Position numbers and translations under genes: made by a program. DNA of 64,000 nucleotides, taken from positions 1 through 64,000 of the forward strand of contig CAJUGO010000006.1 in NCBI GenBank assembly GCA_910585865.1, read 5' to 3'. The notes under the pieces were generated by a model that worked only from the letters and a program-made list of their open reading frames with translations, did no database searches and was not told where the DNA came from. Positions within the stretch are counted from its first letter, which is position 1; the number at the start of each line of letters is the position of its first letter. The stretch comes from an uncultured Ruminococcus sp. Lineage in GTDB: Bacteria; Bacillota; Clostridia; Oscillospirales; Acutalibacteraceae. This document shows, piece by piece, positions 35,468 through 44,606 of this stretch.

Positions 35468-37153
35468 TTGGACAGAGATTTTATGAATGATATTCTTGTT
35501 GTTGACGAAGATTTAGTTGACATCAATTACAATATTCACGGCGCCGATAATAATAAAAATAACAATAAAAGATATTCTGATGAAAAATCTTTTAACAAAA
35601 AAGATAATAACAATAATAACAATAATAAGAAAAAACTGATAATCATTATCTCCTCTATTGCGGCAGCAGTCATTGTTGCGCTCGGCATTACGGGGTTGTG
35701 TGTGTTAAACGGGACTTTTCCTATTAATGATACTCCGTCTGAATTTGTATTCTCTGAGGGTACTTTAGTTTCGGGCGTATCAATTTCAGGTAAAACAATT
35801 GAAGAAGCAAAAAGCCTGCTTGAAGCAAAAAAGGAAAGTTTCATAAAACCTTTGAGCATCTCAGTTGATGTAAACGGTGAAATTACTGAAATTACCGAAA
35901 AGGATTTTGATTATACATATGACATTGATACTGTATTAAGCAGCATCAAATCTGATGAACAGTCCTCTTCCGCTCCAAACACTGCAGAGTCAAAGACTTA
36001 CAGCATTACCGCGGCAGTTACCAATGAGTCAATTGATAAAAATATTAAAAATATAGCGGAAAAATACGATAAAAAAGCCGTAAATGCCAGAGTATCAAAA
36101 TTTACTCCATATGATAAAAACCGTTTTGAATATGAAGATGCTGTTGCAGGATGCAAAGTGAATACTCAGGATTTATCAGAGCAAATTAAGAGTGTTACTG
36201 CAAGCGGCGCCGAAAAATACCGAATTGTCGCAGATGTTGAAAAAACACAGGCAAAAATAGGTATTGAAGATTTAAAAAACAATATTGTAAAGCTTTCTTC
36301 ATACGAAACAGTTTCTTACAACACTGCAAACGGTACTTCAAATATGAAAGTTTCGCTTGCTGCATGCAACGGCTCCGTCATTGAGCCGGGCGCAACATGG
36401 TCTTTTAATGATTGTACAGGCAACTCTAATCTGGAATCAAACGGCTATAAACCGGCAGGCGTTATTGAAAACGGAAAGCTTACCGAGGGAATTGGCGGAG
36501 GAATTTGCCAGTCAAGTTCAACAATATACAATGCTGCTGTAAGAGCAAACATGGATATAGAGGAGCGCCACAATCACAAGTGGGCATCAAGCTATGTGCC
36601 TACAGGACTTGACGCTACAATTGATTACGGTCATCTTGATCTGAAAATGTCTAATCCTACAGATTACCAGATGTTCCTTGAATGCAAACTTGTCGATTCA
36701 ACCCTTTATGTATCTTTCTGGGGTTATAAGTCTCCGTCATATGATGAAATCAGAACTCACAATGAAATGACTGATAAAGGCAGTAAAAGTTACACGGTAA
36801 AAGCATGGAGAGTATATTTTAAAGACGGAAAAGAAGTAGACAGAGAGTCTCTTGGGTCATCTACTTACGACATTGAGAACGGATACATCTTCATTGAAGC
36901 TGACAACGACAGCGGCGCAGTAGACAGAAATGTTGATGATATCAATGAAAATCCTACAAGCAGTTCATCAAGCAAGCCAAATTCATCAAGCAGCCCCAAC
37001 TCTTCAAGCAGACCAAACAGTTCTTCAAGCGTTCGTCCTACCGAACCCAAGCCGACACCGGCACCGCCTACCGAACCCGAAGTTCCAACCGACCCTCCTG
37101 CTACCGATCCGATTCCATCTGAAAGCAATGATGAGTCAACCTTAGATAACTGA
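35468..37153 (+). CDS. Membrane-anchored VanW-family protein with Ser/Pro-rich C-terminus
   Basis: 561 residues. TTG start at 35468 with GAGGTG upstream. A polar Asn/Lys-rich N-terminus, one membrane helix (LIIIISSIAAAVIVALGITG), a PG-binding-4-like segment with repeated KNIKNIAEKYD-type units, then the VanW domain: SLAACNGSVIEPGATWSFND, KLTEGIGGGICQSSSTIYNAA and HNHKWASSYVPTGLDATIDYG. VanW domains occur in some vancomycin clusters, but the function is not known. The C-terminus is a Ser/Pro/Thr-rich linker (SSSSKPNSSSSPNSSS, then PTEP repeats) that probably crosses the wall. A role in wall metabolism is inferred from family and topology. Confidence 0.85.
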   Translation: MDRDFMNDILVVDEDLVDINYNIHGADNNKNNNKRYSDEKSFNKKDNNNNNNNKKKLIIIISSIAAAVIVALGITGLCVLNGTFPINDTPSEFVFSEGTLVSGVSISGKTIEEAKSLLEAKKESFIKPLSISVDVNGEITEITEKDFDYTYDIDTVLSSIKSDEQSSSAPNTAESKTYSITAAVTNESIDKNIKNIAEKYDKKAVNARVSKFTPYDKNRFEYEDAVAGCKVNTQDLSEQIKSVTASGAEKYRIVADVEKTQAKIGIEDLKNNIVKLSSYETVSYNTANGTSNMKVSLAACNGSVIEPGATWSFNDCTGNSNLESNGYKPAGVIENGKLTEGIGGGICQSSSTIYNAAVRANMDIEERHNHKWASSYVPTGLDATIDYGHLDLKMSNPTDYQMFLECKLVDSTLYVSFWGYKSPSYDEIRTHNEMTDKGSKSYTVKAWRVYFKDGKEVDRESLGSSTYDIENGYIFIEADNDSGAVDRNVDDINENPTSSSSSKPNSSSSPNSSSRPNSSSSVRPTEPKPTPAPPTEPEVPTDPPATDPIPSESNDESTLDN

Positions 37154-37180
37154 TAAATTTAATTTTTAAAAAATAAATAA

Positions 37181-37224
37181 AAAACTCCCTTTCGCAGATA
37201 CTAAACAAGAAAGGGAGTTTTTTT
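37181..37224 (+). terminator. Terminator hairpin whose 3' arm contains the spoVAD ribosome binding site
   Basis: AAAACTCCCTTTC/GAAAGGGAGTTTT, a perfect 13-bp stem with a 15-base loop, then T-run up to the spoVAD ATG at 37225. The Shine-Dalgarno AAGGGAG for spoVAD lies inside the 3' arm (37211-37217). Confidence 0.85.
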
Positions 37225-38235
37225 ATGATAAGAAGAATAGGCGGACACACATTAGGATTTGAAGAGATGCCCTCAATAATAGGATTTGCCTCCATTACAG
37301 GAAAAAAAGAATCAGAGGGACCTTTGGGAAAGTGTTTTGACAAGATAGTATATGACAGTTATGACGGCAACGATACCTATGAACAGGCTGAAAGTATGCT
37401 TCAAAGCGAAGCCGTATCGCTCGCTATGAATAAAGCAAATGTGATGGCTGAAGATATTGACTGTATTTTTGCAGGCGATTTGCTTAACCAGTGTATAAGC
37501 TCCAGCTTTGGTCTGCTTGATTTTGGAATACCTTATCTGGGACAGTACGGTGCTTGCTCGACAATGGCTCAGGGACTTATTATGGCTGCTGTTTTTATTG
37601 AAAGCTCAGCTGCAAATATTGCTGCATGTGTAACGTCTTCTCACTTTGCTTCTGCAGAGAGACAGTACCGTTTTCCTCTTGAATACGGCGGTGTGCGAAC
37701 ACCTACAGCTCAATGGACAGTTACTGGAGCAGGCAGCTGTATTTTAAAGAACACCAAAAAGGGACCTTCCGTTGCCCGTGCAACCATAGGAAGAATTGTC
37801 GACCTGGGTGTCACAGACGCAAACAATATGGGAGCTGCCATGGCACCTGCCGCTGCACAGACGCTTAAATCATATTTTGATGATACCTGCACCTCACCTG
37901 ACGACTACGATTTGATTTTAACCGGAGACTTAGGAGAAGTAGGCAGCAAAGCGCTGTACGAGCTTATGAACCGAGACGGTATAAACATTCAGAATAAGCA
38001 CAATGACTGCGGTCTTATGATATTTGAACGCACTAAACAGGATGTTCATGCCGGCGGTTCCGGATGCGGATGCGCAGCGTCAGTACTGTGTTCAAAAATA
38101 CTGAATGATTTTAATGAGCATCGCCTTGAAAACATTCTGTTTATGGCTACCGGCGCACTTATGAGTCCAACTTCATGCGGACAGGGTGCAAATATTCCGT
38201 CAATAGCACATCTTGTAAATATAAAAAACAGATAA
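37225..38235 (+). CDS. spoVAD: Stage V sporulation protein AD
   Basis: 336 residues of the SpoVAD thiolase-like fold. MIRRIGGHTLGFEEMPSIIGFASITGKKES at the start and FAGDLLNQCISSSFGLLDFGIPYLGQYGACSTMAQG are typical, and GSGCGCAASVLCSKIL is near the end. SpoVAD binds dipicolinic acid and helps move it into the forespore and out in germination. Its usual partners SpoVAC and SpoVAE are not next to it in this window. The ribosome binding site is embedded in a terminator hairpin. In the loop of that hairpin GATACTA with AAATA 17 bases upstream resembles a forespore sigma F/G promoter, which would start the transcript within the 3' arm. Confidence 0.95.
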   Translation: MIRRIGGHTLGFEEMPSIIGFASITGKKESEGPLGKCFDKIVYDSYDGNDTYEQAESMLQSEAVSLAMNKANVMAEDIDCIFAGDLLNQCISSSFGLLDFGIPYLGQYGACSTMAQGLIMAAVFIESSAANIAACVTSSHFASAERQYRFPLEYGGVRTPTAQWTVTGAGSCILKNTKKGPSVARATIGRIVDLGVTDANNMGAAMAPAAAQTLKSYFDDTCTSPDDYDLILTGDLGEVGSKALYELMNRDGINIQNKHNDCGLMIFERTKQDVHAGGSGCGCAASVLCSKILNDFNEHRLENILFMATGALMSPTSCGQGANIPSIAHLVNIKNR

Positions 38236-38330
38236 AATAAAAAAAATCTCTGTTCAAAACAAAATCATTATGCTATAATTAAGGTGTATAGGCAGATATG
38301 CCTTGCAAGTAAGTTATAGGAGTTGTGTTT

Positions 38331-38885
38331 ATGTTTGGCAGGATTCAGAACATCGACAACCGGGTTCTTGAGCGCATTGGCAGAATTCATAAGCCTGCAC
38401 TAAACAGAATAATGATTACTGCATCCCGAGCAGGTAATTTCGGCACCATCTGGTGGGCAATCTGTCTGCCCTTCCTTATTCGCCCTGAGTGGCGTGCTAC
38501 GGGATTTAATATAGTTTTCGGACTTGCCCTTGCTCACCTTATGGGTGAGATTATAATAAAGCATATTGTAAAACGAGTGCGTCCCTGCCATCACTTAGGT
38601 GATGAAGAACAGCTTATTGACCGACCAAGATTTTATTCATTTCCATCCGGTCATACTACAGCGTCGTTTGCAGTTGTCGGCATTGCACTTTTGCGCTGCC
38701 GTCCGATAACCTTTATGCCTATATTGCTTTTGGCCATGCTTATTGGATTTTCAAGAATTTATCTGAGAGTTCATTACCTGACAGACGTTGTTGCAGGGGC
38801 AGTTCTCGGATTTGTATGCGGGATAAGTTCAGTAATAATATTCAACGCTTTTGTACCCATGTTGATGCCCAATCTTATAATGTAA
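38331..38885 (+). CDS. PAP2-family phosphatase, membrane
   Basis: 184 residues from the ATG at 38331 (TAGGAG upstream). Type-2 phosphatidic acid phosphatase motifs in order: KHIVKRVRP, FPSGHTTAS and SRIYLRVHYLTDVVAG. Five hydrophobic segments. Such enzymes split phosphate from lipid phosphates such as undecaprenyl pyrophosphate outside the membrane. The exact lipid is unknown. It follows spoVAD by about 95 bases, with its own TATAAT upstream (38274-38279), and is followed by a terminator. Confidence 0.88.
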   Translation: MFGRIQNIDNRVLERIGRIHKPALNRIMITASRAGNFGTIWWAICLPFLIRPEWRATGFNIVFGLALAHLMGEIIIKHIVKRVRPCHHLGDEEQLIDRPRFYSFPSGHTTASFAVVGIALLRCRPITFMPILLLAMLIGFSRIYLRVHYLTDVVAGAVLGFVCGISSVIIFNAFVPMLMPNLIM

Positions 38886-38932
38886 AATTACTATATAATC
38901 TATTCACAAAAATATATTTTATTTACAAAAAC

Positions 38933-38963
38933 TTAAGGACAGCTAATGCTGTCCTTAAATTTT
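38933..38963 (+). terminator. Terminator after PAP2 gene
   Basis: Perfect 11-bp stem TTAAGGACAGC/GCTGTCCTTAA with a TAAT loop, then ATTTTAT. Confidence 0.85.
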
Positions 38964-39102
38964 ATGCAATTATATTTTTAAGCCGTAAATATTAAAACGG
39001 TTGCATCTAAAATGATGAGGGTATCTTCGCTTTTCACAATGAATCCTTACTTTTAATTCCAACTAAAAATAATCTATCAAAATAAACCAAATGCCAGTAT
39101 TA

Positions 39103-40293
39103 TTATTTTAGAGGTTGCGGTGATTTGTTTAAAATAACTTCTTTTACAAATACAATAGTTACATATACATAAATTATCATATATATTACTGATGTAAGCT
39201 TTATATCAATTACCTCATATGCAAACAGATAATAGCAGTATCCCCGCAGACTTATGAGCGTACAGGCAATCGGAAGCCAAAAGCGTTTCATAGTAACAAC
39301 TGAATAAATCAACAGTACAATATCAAGAAGGTACGCGTATCTTTCGTGCATTGAAGATAAAAACATAATGCAGGTAAAAACTGTCCATATAACTGTAAGC
39401 AGAATATTTTCTTTATCCGTCATATCAACTTTTTTGTAAATTACAAGACAAAGCGCACTGCCAAGTACAACAAGCGTAAGTATAATTGAAAATGATTTCA
39501 GCAAATAATAGTACGTTGTATCATTTCCGTTGCATATTAATGCATAAAAGTTCGGACAGTTCATCTGTATAAGCTTGCCGTAATCTGTCTGTACAAGATA
39601 AATTTCGATTATATCCTTTACAGGTCTTCCCAGAAAAATTGCAGGAAGACACATAACAAAATCTGTAACCGGAATAATTAAAAAATGCAGGATAGAAATT
39701 TTTCGTGTTGAGACATAATAAAATATGTAGAATGGCAAAATAAATACTGTTTGCAGTTTAAATGCAAAAGCTATTCCGACAAATATAAACGAAGTTATAT
39801 TTTTTTCTTGTTTCAAAAAGTAAATCGAAAGAAGTATAAATGCAACATATATTGAATCACACTGTGCCCAAAAAGAAGAGTTTAAAATTACTGTAATCGA
39901 ACAAAATGTAAGAGCATATGTCACTGCCGCTTTTATTTTTGCGTGCTTTTGTGCAAAGGAGTAAACAAGCATTGCAGCCGAAACAGCCAGTACAAAGTCA
40001 AAAATTATTGACAGCAGCTTGTACGAGTGCAGAGCACCAAAAGGAAGCAATGTAAGAATATACGTAATTATTTGATAAGGTATATTGTAATTGCCAATCT
40101 GTTTTGCAAGTCCGTTTATACCGCCGTACTGAATCTGCGACCACCAAGGATTTAGAAAGCTGTTGAAATCATCGCTTTGAAAATCTAACCCGAATGCACG
40201 CAGCAAGATTCCGCATACGGTAACTGCTCCGAGAAAAATAATTATAATATTTTTTTGTATAAAATCAAAAAATTTTCTTTCCGCCCTAGTCAT
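39103..40293 (-). CDS. GT-C type integral membrane glycosyltransferase-like protein
   Basis: 396 residues with about ten membrane segments. LDFQSDDFNSFLNPWW after the first helix carries the acidic DD typical of the catalytic loop of GT-C enzymes, and FWAQCDSIYVAFILLSIYFLK is the W-x-Q-x-D-S motif of dolichyl/polyprenyl-phosphate-sugar-dependent transferases (GPI-mannosyltransferase-like, DUF2029-like). It probably glycosylates a surface polymer or lipid outside the membrane using a polyprenyl-linked sugar. GAGG precedes the ATG. No partner gene is adjacent. Confidence 0.78.
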   Translation of the reverse strand: MTRAERKFFDFIQKNIIIIFLGAVTVCGILLRAFGLDFQSDDFNSFLNPWWSQIQYGGINGLAKQIGNYNIPYQIITYILTLLPFGALHSYKLLSIIFDFVLAVSAAMLVYSFAQKHAKIKAAVTYALTFCSITVILNSSFWAQCDSIYVAFILLSIYFLKQEKNITSFIFVGIAFAFKLQTVFILPFYIFYYVSTRKISILHFLIIPVTDFVMCLPAIFLGRPVKDIIEIYLVQTDYGKLIQMNCPNFYALICNGNDTTYYYLLKSFSIILTLVVLGSALCLVIYKKVDMTDKENILLTVIWTVFTCIMFLSSMHERYAYLLDIVLLIYSVVTMKRFWLPIACTLISLRGYCYYLFAYEVIDIKLTSVIYMIIYVYVTIVFVKEVILNKSPQPLK

Positions 40294-40479
40294 AGCAAAA
40301 CCTCACATTTTATGCAGTCTTAATCGCAGTTTGTCAATAATAATACGCTTAAAACGGTAAAAAAGTTGCAAATATATGTCTACTTTTCAAAAAATTACTT
40401 ATGCTGCATAAACGACAATTCAGCACCGTTTAAAATAATATGTACAAACAGCATTTTAGCGTAATTTTTTCAGTGATTC

Positions 40480-41478
40480 TTAGATAAATCCAATTTTTTT
40501 CATTACCTTGCCCATTGTACGGCTGCTGATTTTAAGTGCAATTTCGTCTGCTTTTTTATAGCAATCCTCAAGATAAGCCTTATCCTTAATAAGCTGTTCA
40601 TACCGTTCCCGAACCGGACGCAAAGCTTCAACAACCGCTTCTCCGACAGCAGTTTTAAAATCACCGTATCCCTTACCGTCAAAATCTTTCTCAATTTGCT
40701 CGTAGCCGAGTCCCGTAACCGCGCTGTAGATAGCCATAAGGTTGTTGATTCCGTCTTTGCCCTCAGCATATCTCACCTTAGCTTCGCTGTCGGTAATTGC
40801 GCGCTTAAACTTTTTCATAATAACCTCAGGCTTATCAAGAAGATGAACACATCCGTTTACATTTTCATCGGATTTACTCATTTTTCTTGTCGGATCCTGG
40901 AGACTCATTACTCTTGCGCCGTTTTTGGGAATGAATCCGTCCGGAATTTTAAACACATTGCCGTAAAGGCCGTTAAATCTTTCTGCAATATTTCTTGTAA
41001 TCTCAATATGCTGCTTCTGATCTGCACCAACAGGAACCTTGTCCGCCTGATAAAGCAGAATATCGGCTGCCATCAGAACAGGATATGTAAACAAACCGGC
41101 ATTAATATTGTCAGCGTGCTTTGCAGATTTATCCTTGAATTGCGTCATTCTCGAAAGCTCTCCGAACTGAGTGTAACAGCTGAGCGCCCATGCAAGCTCT
41201 GCGTGGGTATGCACATGACTTTGAATGAAGAATATACTTTTTTCTACATCAATTCCGCATGCCATAATGGATGCATATGCATCAAGGATATTCCTGCGCA
41301 TTACTGCAGGTTCCTGCCTTACTGTAATTGTATGTAAATCGGCAAGTGCATAAATACAGTTATATTCATCCTGCATTGTAACCCAGTTGCGCACCGCACC
41401 AAGATAGTTTCCGAGCGTAATTGTGCCGCTTGGCTGTATTGCGCTGAACACAACCTCTTTTTTTACTTGATTTTCCAT
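40480..41478 (-). CDS. trpS: Tryptophanyl-tRNA synthetase
   Basis: 332 residues from the ATG at 41478, which has AGGAGG upstream (the longer frame to 41535 has none). AIQPSGTITLGNYLGA is the HIGH-type motif and RKMSKSDENVNGCV the KMSKS motif; ADKVPVGADQKQHIEI lies in the active site. It charges tRNA-Trp. The leader upstream has a dyad (see the hairpin at 41520-41563) that might regulate it. No T-box is visible. Confidence 0.96.
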   Translation of the reverse strand: MENQVKKEVVFSAIQPSGTITLGNYLGAVRNWVTMQDEYNCIYALADLHTITVRQEPAVMRRNILDAYASIMACGIDVEKSIFFIQSHVHTHAELAWALSCYTQFGELSRMTQFKDKSAKHADNINAGLFTYPVLMAADILLYQADKVPVGADQKQHIEITRNIAERFNGLYGNVFKIPDGFIPKNGARVMSLQDPTRKMSKSDENVNGCVHLLDKPEVIMKKFKRAITDSEAKVRYAEGKDGINNLMAIYSAVTGLGYEQIEKDFDGKGYGDFKTAVGEAVVEALRPVRERYEQLIKDKAYLEDCYKKADEIALKISSRTMGKVMKKIGFI

Positions 41479-41519
41479 GTATATTTCCTCCTGATTGATA
41501 CAAATAAACTTATATAAAC

Positions 41520-41563
41520 ACAGCATCAGCTGCATTCAGTACAGGCAGACAGCCTGATGCTGC
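41520..41563 (-). promoter_or_regulatory. Hairpin in the trpS leader
   Basis: ACAGCATCAG and CTGATGCTG are near-perfect inverted repeats with a short extension (CTG/CAG) and a loop of about 17 bases, 42 bases upstream of the trpS ATG. No T-run follows in the direction of transcription. Could be an RNA regulatory element or an mRNA-stabilising stem. Confidence 0.4.
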
Positions 41564-41684
41564 CCATACTCAATTTCCCTTTGCCTTTTGGCAGTTTCCT
41601 ATTAATATATAATGATAAAGATTTTCTGCCAAACAAAAACTTACTCCGGCATTAACTCAGTTGTGCAAAGATTCAGTAAAAACA

Positions 41685-41708
41685 TGACAAATAATATGTC
41701 AGAGACTG
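41685..41708 (-). terminator. Weak terminator after the aminotransferase gene
   Basis: On the minus strand TGACA/TGTCA with a 7-base AT loop is followed by TGTTTTTAC. The stem is short. Confidence 0.4.
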
Positions 41709-41721
41709 TAGTGATATTTCA

Positions 41722-42918
41722 TTAAATATTGGTATAAAGACTGTTTGCCAGTCTTCCAAGTATTTTTATGCCTTTTTCAAGCTGTTCATCCGTAGGTGTA
41801 GAAAAATTAATTCTAAAACTTTGACATTCTTCATTTTCATTTGTAAGAAATGCGTTGCCCGGAACTACACACACCTTATTCTGTATGGCAGTTTTGCAAA
41901 ATTGAGGCATATCAGCTCCCTTTGGAAGTTCACACCATATAAACAATCCGCCGTCAATTTTATGGTAAGTAATTGCAGGTGCACAATATTTGTCAAGCAA
42001 ATCCATGCAGTACTTTGCCTTTTTACTATATATTTCTCTCAACATTTCAAGGTGGGAATTAAAATTATATTTTGTTATAAACTCATCACACACATACTGT
42101 GACCATATATTTGTGTGAACGTCATTACCCTGCTTGCAGACAACAAGCTTTTGAAAAATCGGCTTTGGACAAATACAATAGGCAACACGCATTCCCGGTG
42201 AAATTACCTTTGAGAAAGAACCTGCATAAATAACGATTCCGTCAGTATCAAAGCTCTTTATGTTAGGTACATGCTCTCCGCTGTACCGCAAATCTCCGTA
42301 AGGGTTATCCTCAAGTATCAATACTCCGTACTTCTTTGCAAGTTCATAAATTTTTCTGCGCTTTTCAAGACTCGTTGTAATACCTGAGGGATTCTGAAAA
42401 TTAGGTATTAAATAAATAATCTTTGCATTGGGGTTTGCCTTTAAGGCAGCTTCGAGTTCCTCTATATTCATACCGTCGCTGTCAACCTTTACTCCCACAA
42501 GCTTTGCGTTGTAGCTTCTGAAAGTGTTCAGCGAACCTATAAATGACGGAGCCTCACATATTACAACATCACCCTCGTTTACAAGAGTTTTTGAGCATAA
42601 GTCCATAATCTGCTGTGCCCCTGTTGTAATAATAATATCATCATTTTCACTGCCTGTATTATGTTCTTTTTTCATGTATTCAGCAACATGCTGTCTCAAC
42701 GGAGTATACCCCTCGCTTGTGCTGTACTGCAGTACGGAAATAGGATTATCTGTTAACACTTTCGCTGATATTTCCGCAATTTCCCTTGCCGGAAAAGCCT
42801 CGGGCGAAGGGTTTCCAGCTGACAGTGAAACCACTTCGGGATCAGCCGCATATTTAAAAATTTCTCTTATTGCACTGGGTTTTAAATTTGAAACCCTGTC
42901 AGAAAACTTGTACTCCAT
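41722..42918 (-). CDS. PLP-dependent class I/II aminotransferase
   Basis: 398 residues from the ATG at 42918 with AAGGAG upstream. Fold-type I aminotransferase: SLSAGNPSPEAFP, ITTGAQQIMDL, IPNFQNPSG, EDNPYGDLRY and the cofactor lysine in AGSFSKVISPGMRVAY. This closely resembles the 2-aminoadipate/aromatic or LysN-type group (the aminotransferase half of MocR-like proteins), which uses 2-oxoglutarate. Substrate specificity is not determined. Monocistronic. Confidence 0.88.
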   Translation of the reverse strand: MEYKFSDRVSNLKPSAIREIFKYAADPEVVSLSAGNPSPEAFPAREIAEISAKVLTDNPISVLQYSTSEGYTPLRQHVAEYMKKEHNTGSENDDIIITTGAQQIMDLCSKTLVNEGDVVICEAPSFIGSLNTFRSYNAKLVGVKVDSDGMNIEELEAALKANPNAKIIYLIPNFQNPSGITTSLEKRRKIYELAKKYGVLILEDNPYGDLRYSGEHVPNIKSFDTDGIVIYAGSFSKVISPGMRVAYCICPKPIFQKLVVCKQGNDVHTNIWSQYVCDEFITKYNFNSHLEMLREIYSKKAKYCMDLLDKYCAPAITYHKIDGGLFIWCELPKGADMPQFCKTAIQNKVCVVPGNAFLTNENEECQSFRINFSTPTDEQLEKGIKILGRLANSLYTNI

Positions 42919-43277
42919 TGTTACAGCTCCTTGATTACACAAAATCACTATTAGTTACTAAGATATTTTACCATGAATTTTAAATAGATTCAAGCGCAAG
43001 CAGTAAAATATAATAAAAACCGAAGCATTTGTGCTATGGCAATATATTATTTTGCATAAAAAGGTTGACACATTATGCTAATTAATATATAATATTGGCA
43101 TAATAAATATTATTTACACATAATTAACGCACATTATTATGAATTCAATTATCACTATCTATCAATTTATATATTATATTAATTAATTATTATATAGGCT
43201 TAATTGTTAAAACGGCGAATCTTTACCACAGATTTTAAAACATACATCTCTATGTTGTATTAGATAAGGAGGAATCT
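42919..43277. other. AT-rich intergenic region with the accessory-cluster promoter
   Basis: A 359-base gap. It holds the strong promoter at 43065-43093. The leader downstream (to 43277) is AT-rich and contains no visible riboswitch, hairpin or short gene. Confidence 0.5.
43065..43093 (+). promoter_or_regulatory. Consensus sigma-A promoter of the secreted-protein/ABC cluster
   Basis: TTGACA (43065-43070), 17 bases, TATAAT (43088-43093): a perfect match to consensus. The transcript would have a leader of about 178 bases before 43278. Confidence 0.88.
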
Positions 43278-43721
43278 ATGAATTTTTATAAAAGATTATT
43301 CACAACATTGGTTGTCGGCGCTGTGAGCATTGGAGCTTTTGCATTTGGTGTATCAGCGTACGGCGCAGACAATAACATACCATACTCATTTACAGTGCCT
43401 GCCAATCAGGGAACGGGTTACGGTAAAGCCGAATATAGGGGCAACGCCGGAACTGAGGTACCTTGGAAAATTGAATTTACATACACCTCTGAAGGCAGAG
43501 GTACTGTAACGTATTTTCATCTTTCAGGCCCTTGGTGGTCAAAGCAGTCAGATTCTAAAAAACTATCGCAAGGAAGCGGCGTTAAATATTATCGCGCTTA
43601 CGATACTGCAAAAAATATGGATATATCGCTTGCGGCTTATAATAACAACGATATAGAAAAAAGCTATATGGTAGCCGGTTATTGGGATGAAGAAACTGCT
43701 AAACACGCATTTTCTGATTAA
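43278..43721 (+). CDS. Small secreted protein, DUF2712-like
   Basis: 147 residues with a signal peptide (KRLFTTLVVGAVSIGAFAFGVSA). The mature ~120 residues, with YSFTVPANQGTGYGKAEYRG, EVPWKIEFTYTSEGRGTVTYFHL, GSGVKYYRAYDTAKN and the C-terminal AGYWDEETA, resemble small secreted Bacillus proteins of the DUF2712 type. No Cys, so no disulfide bonds. Function is not known. Genes for three small permeases and an ATPase follow, so a secreted effector or sensor protein is likely. A partial terminator after the gene would make it the most abundant product. Family naming is from memory. Confidence 0.65.
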   Translation: MNFYKRLFTTLVVGAVSIGAFAFGVSAYGADNNIPYSFTVPANQGTGYGKAEYRGNAGTEVPWKIEFTYTSEGRGTVTYFHLSGPWWSKQSDSKKLSQGSGVKYYRAYDTAKNMDISLAAYNNNDIEKSYMVAGYWDEETAKHAFSD

Positions 43722-43781
43722 TAATCCATAACAAGTTTTAAAGCTTAGTACAGATTTGCCACATATAACATCACTAAAATG

Positions 43782-43813
43782 TCCCCTGCTTCTAAGGAGG
43801 CAGGGGATATTTT
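43782..43813 (+). terminator. Internal terminator/attenuator after the secreted-protein gene
   Basis: TCCCCTGCTTC/GAGGCAGGGGA, 11 bp with one G-U pair and a TAAG loop, followed by TATTTTAAAA. It lies between the first gene and the permease genes of the same strand, with no new promoter visible, so it probably sets the ratio of the products. Confidence 0.72.
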
Positions 43814-43838
43814 AAAATTATATAAGTGAGGTGTGATA

Positions 43839-44606
43839 ATGTCATATTATTATAATCGTATAATAAATAACAAGATAAAACTATCTATAATTTTGTTTTT
43901 CTTTCTTATGCCTGTTATCAGCATACTTTTTGTTTTATTTGATATACATATGGGGGCATCGGTATATTGCCCCGAATTGAACACATTTATCGCTCGAGAT
44001 ACGGTACCGGGAGGGATAAGCGGTTTGTTCTTTCATTATATGCCGTTACTTCTGGCGATAATTGTCTCGGATGATTGTGCCGAGGATTATAAGCTGGGAT
44101 ATAAGAACCTGCTTATTTCAAAATGGGGTAAAAACAGGTATTTTTTGATAAATATGTCAAAGAGCTTTATTTTTTCTGCTTTAATAATACTTATTCCTCT
44201 TCTTGTTAACTTAGTTATGACGCAATTTATTTTTGCAGGTGCTACATATAATGGATGGTCGCCGGGAGATATTGAAACGTTTCCTACTGTGAAAGAGTCA
44301 CTTGCGAATCCAATGAAATACAATATTATGTGTACTTTGATTGCAGTTGTATTTGCAGGTGTTTTGGGGATGGGGTCAACGGCTGTTTCAATGGCTTTGC
44401 ACAACAGATTTATAGTTTATCCTATAGTGTATATTATGTGGTACATCCCCAACTCATTGCCGCAACACAATGTTCTATGTGCATTTCAGCCGTTTACAGA
44501 ATATAATATGGCTGACTCTATGGAAGCCGTTATAATTATGCTTGCATTAAACTTTGCCGCAATAACTTTTTGTTATATAAAGGTGATTAAGTATGACAAA
44601 GTATAA
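43839..44606 (+). CDS. ABC-2-type small permease A
   Basis: 255 residues from the ATG at 43839 (GAGGTG upstream). Six hydrophobic segments. The cytosolic loop DDCAEDYKLGYKNLLISKWGKNRYFLINMSKSFIF after the second segment is typical of ABC-2 permeases of antibiotic and lantibiotic export type. It has a long first extracytoplasmic loop. First of three small permeases in a row; its end overlaps the next gene by 14 bases. Confidence 0.75.
   Translation: MSYYYNRIINNKIKLSIILFFFLMPVISILFVLFDIHMGASVYCPELNTFIARDTVPGGISGLFFHYMPLLLAIIVSDDCAEDYKLGYKNLLISKWGKNRYFLINMSKSFIFSALIILIPLLVNLVMTQFIFAGATYNGWSPGDIETFPTVKESLANPMKYNIMCTLIAVVFAGVLGMGSTAVSMALHNRFIVYPIVYIMWYIPNSLPQHNVLCAFQPFTEYNMADSMEAVIIMLALNFAAITFCYIKVIKYDKV

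Noticed and set aside
35536..35859. Leu-rich frame opposite the vanW gene
   Set aside because: Antisense of an Asn/Lys run; artefact of composition.
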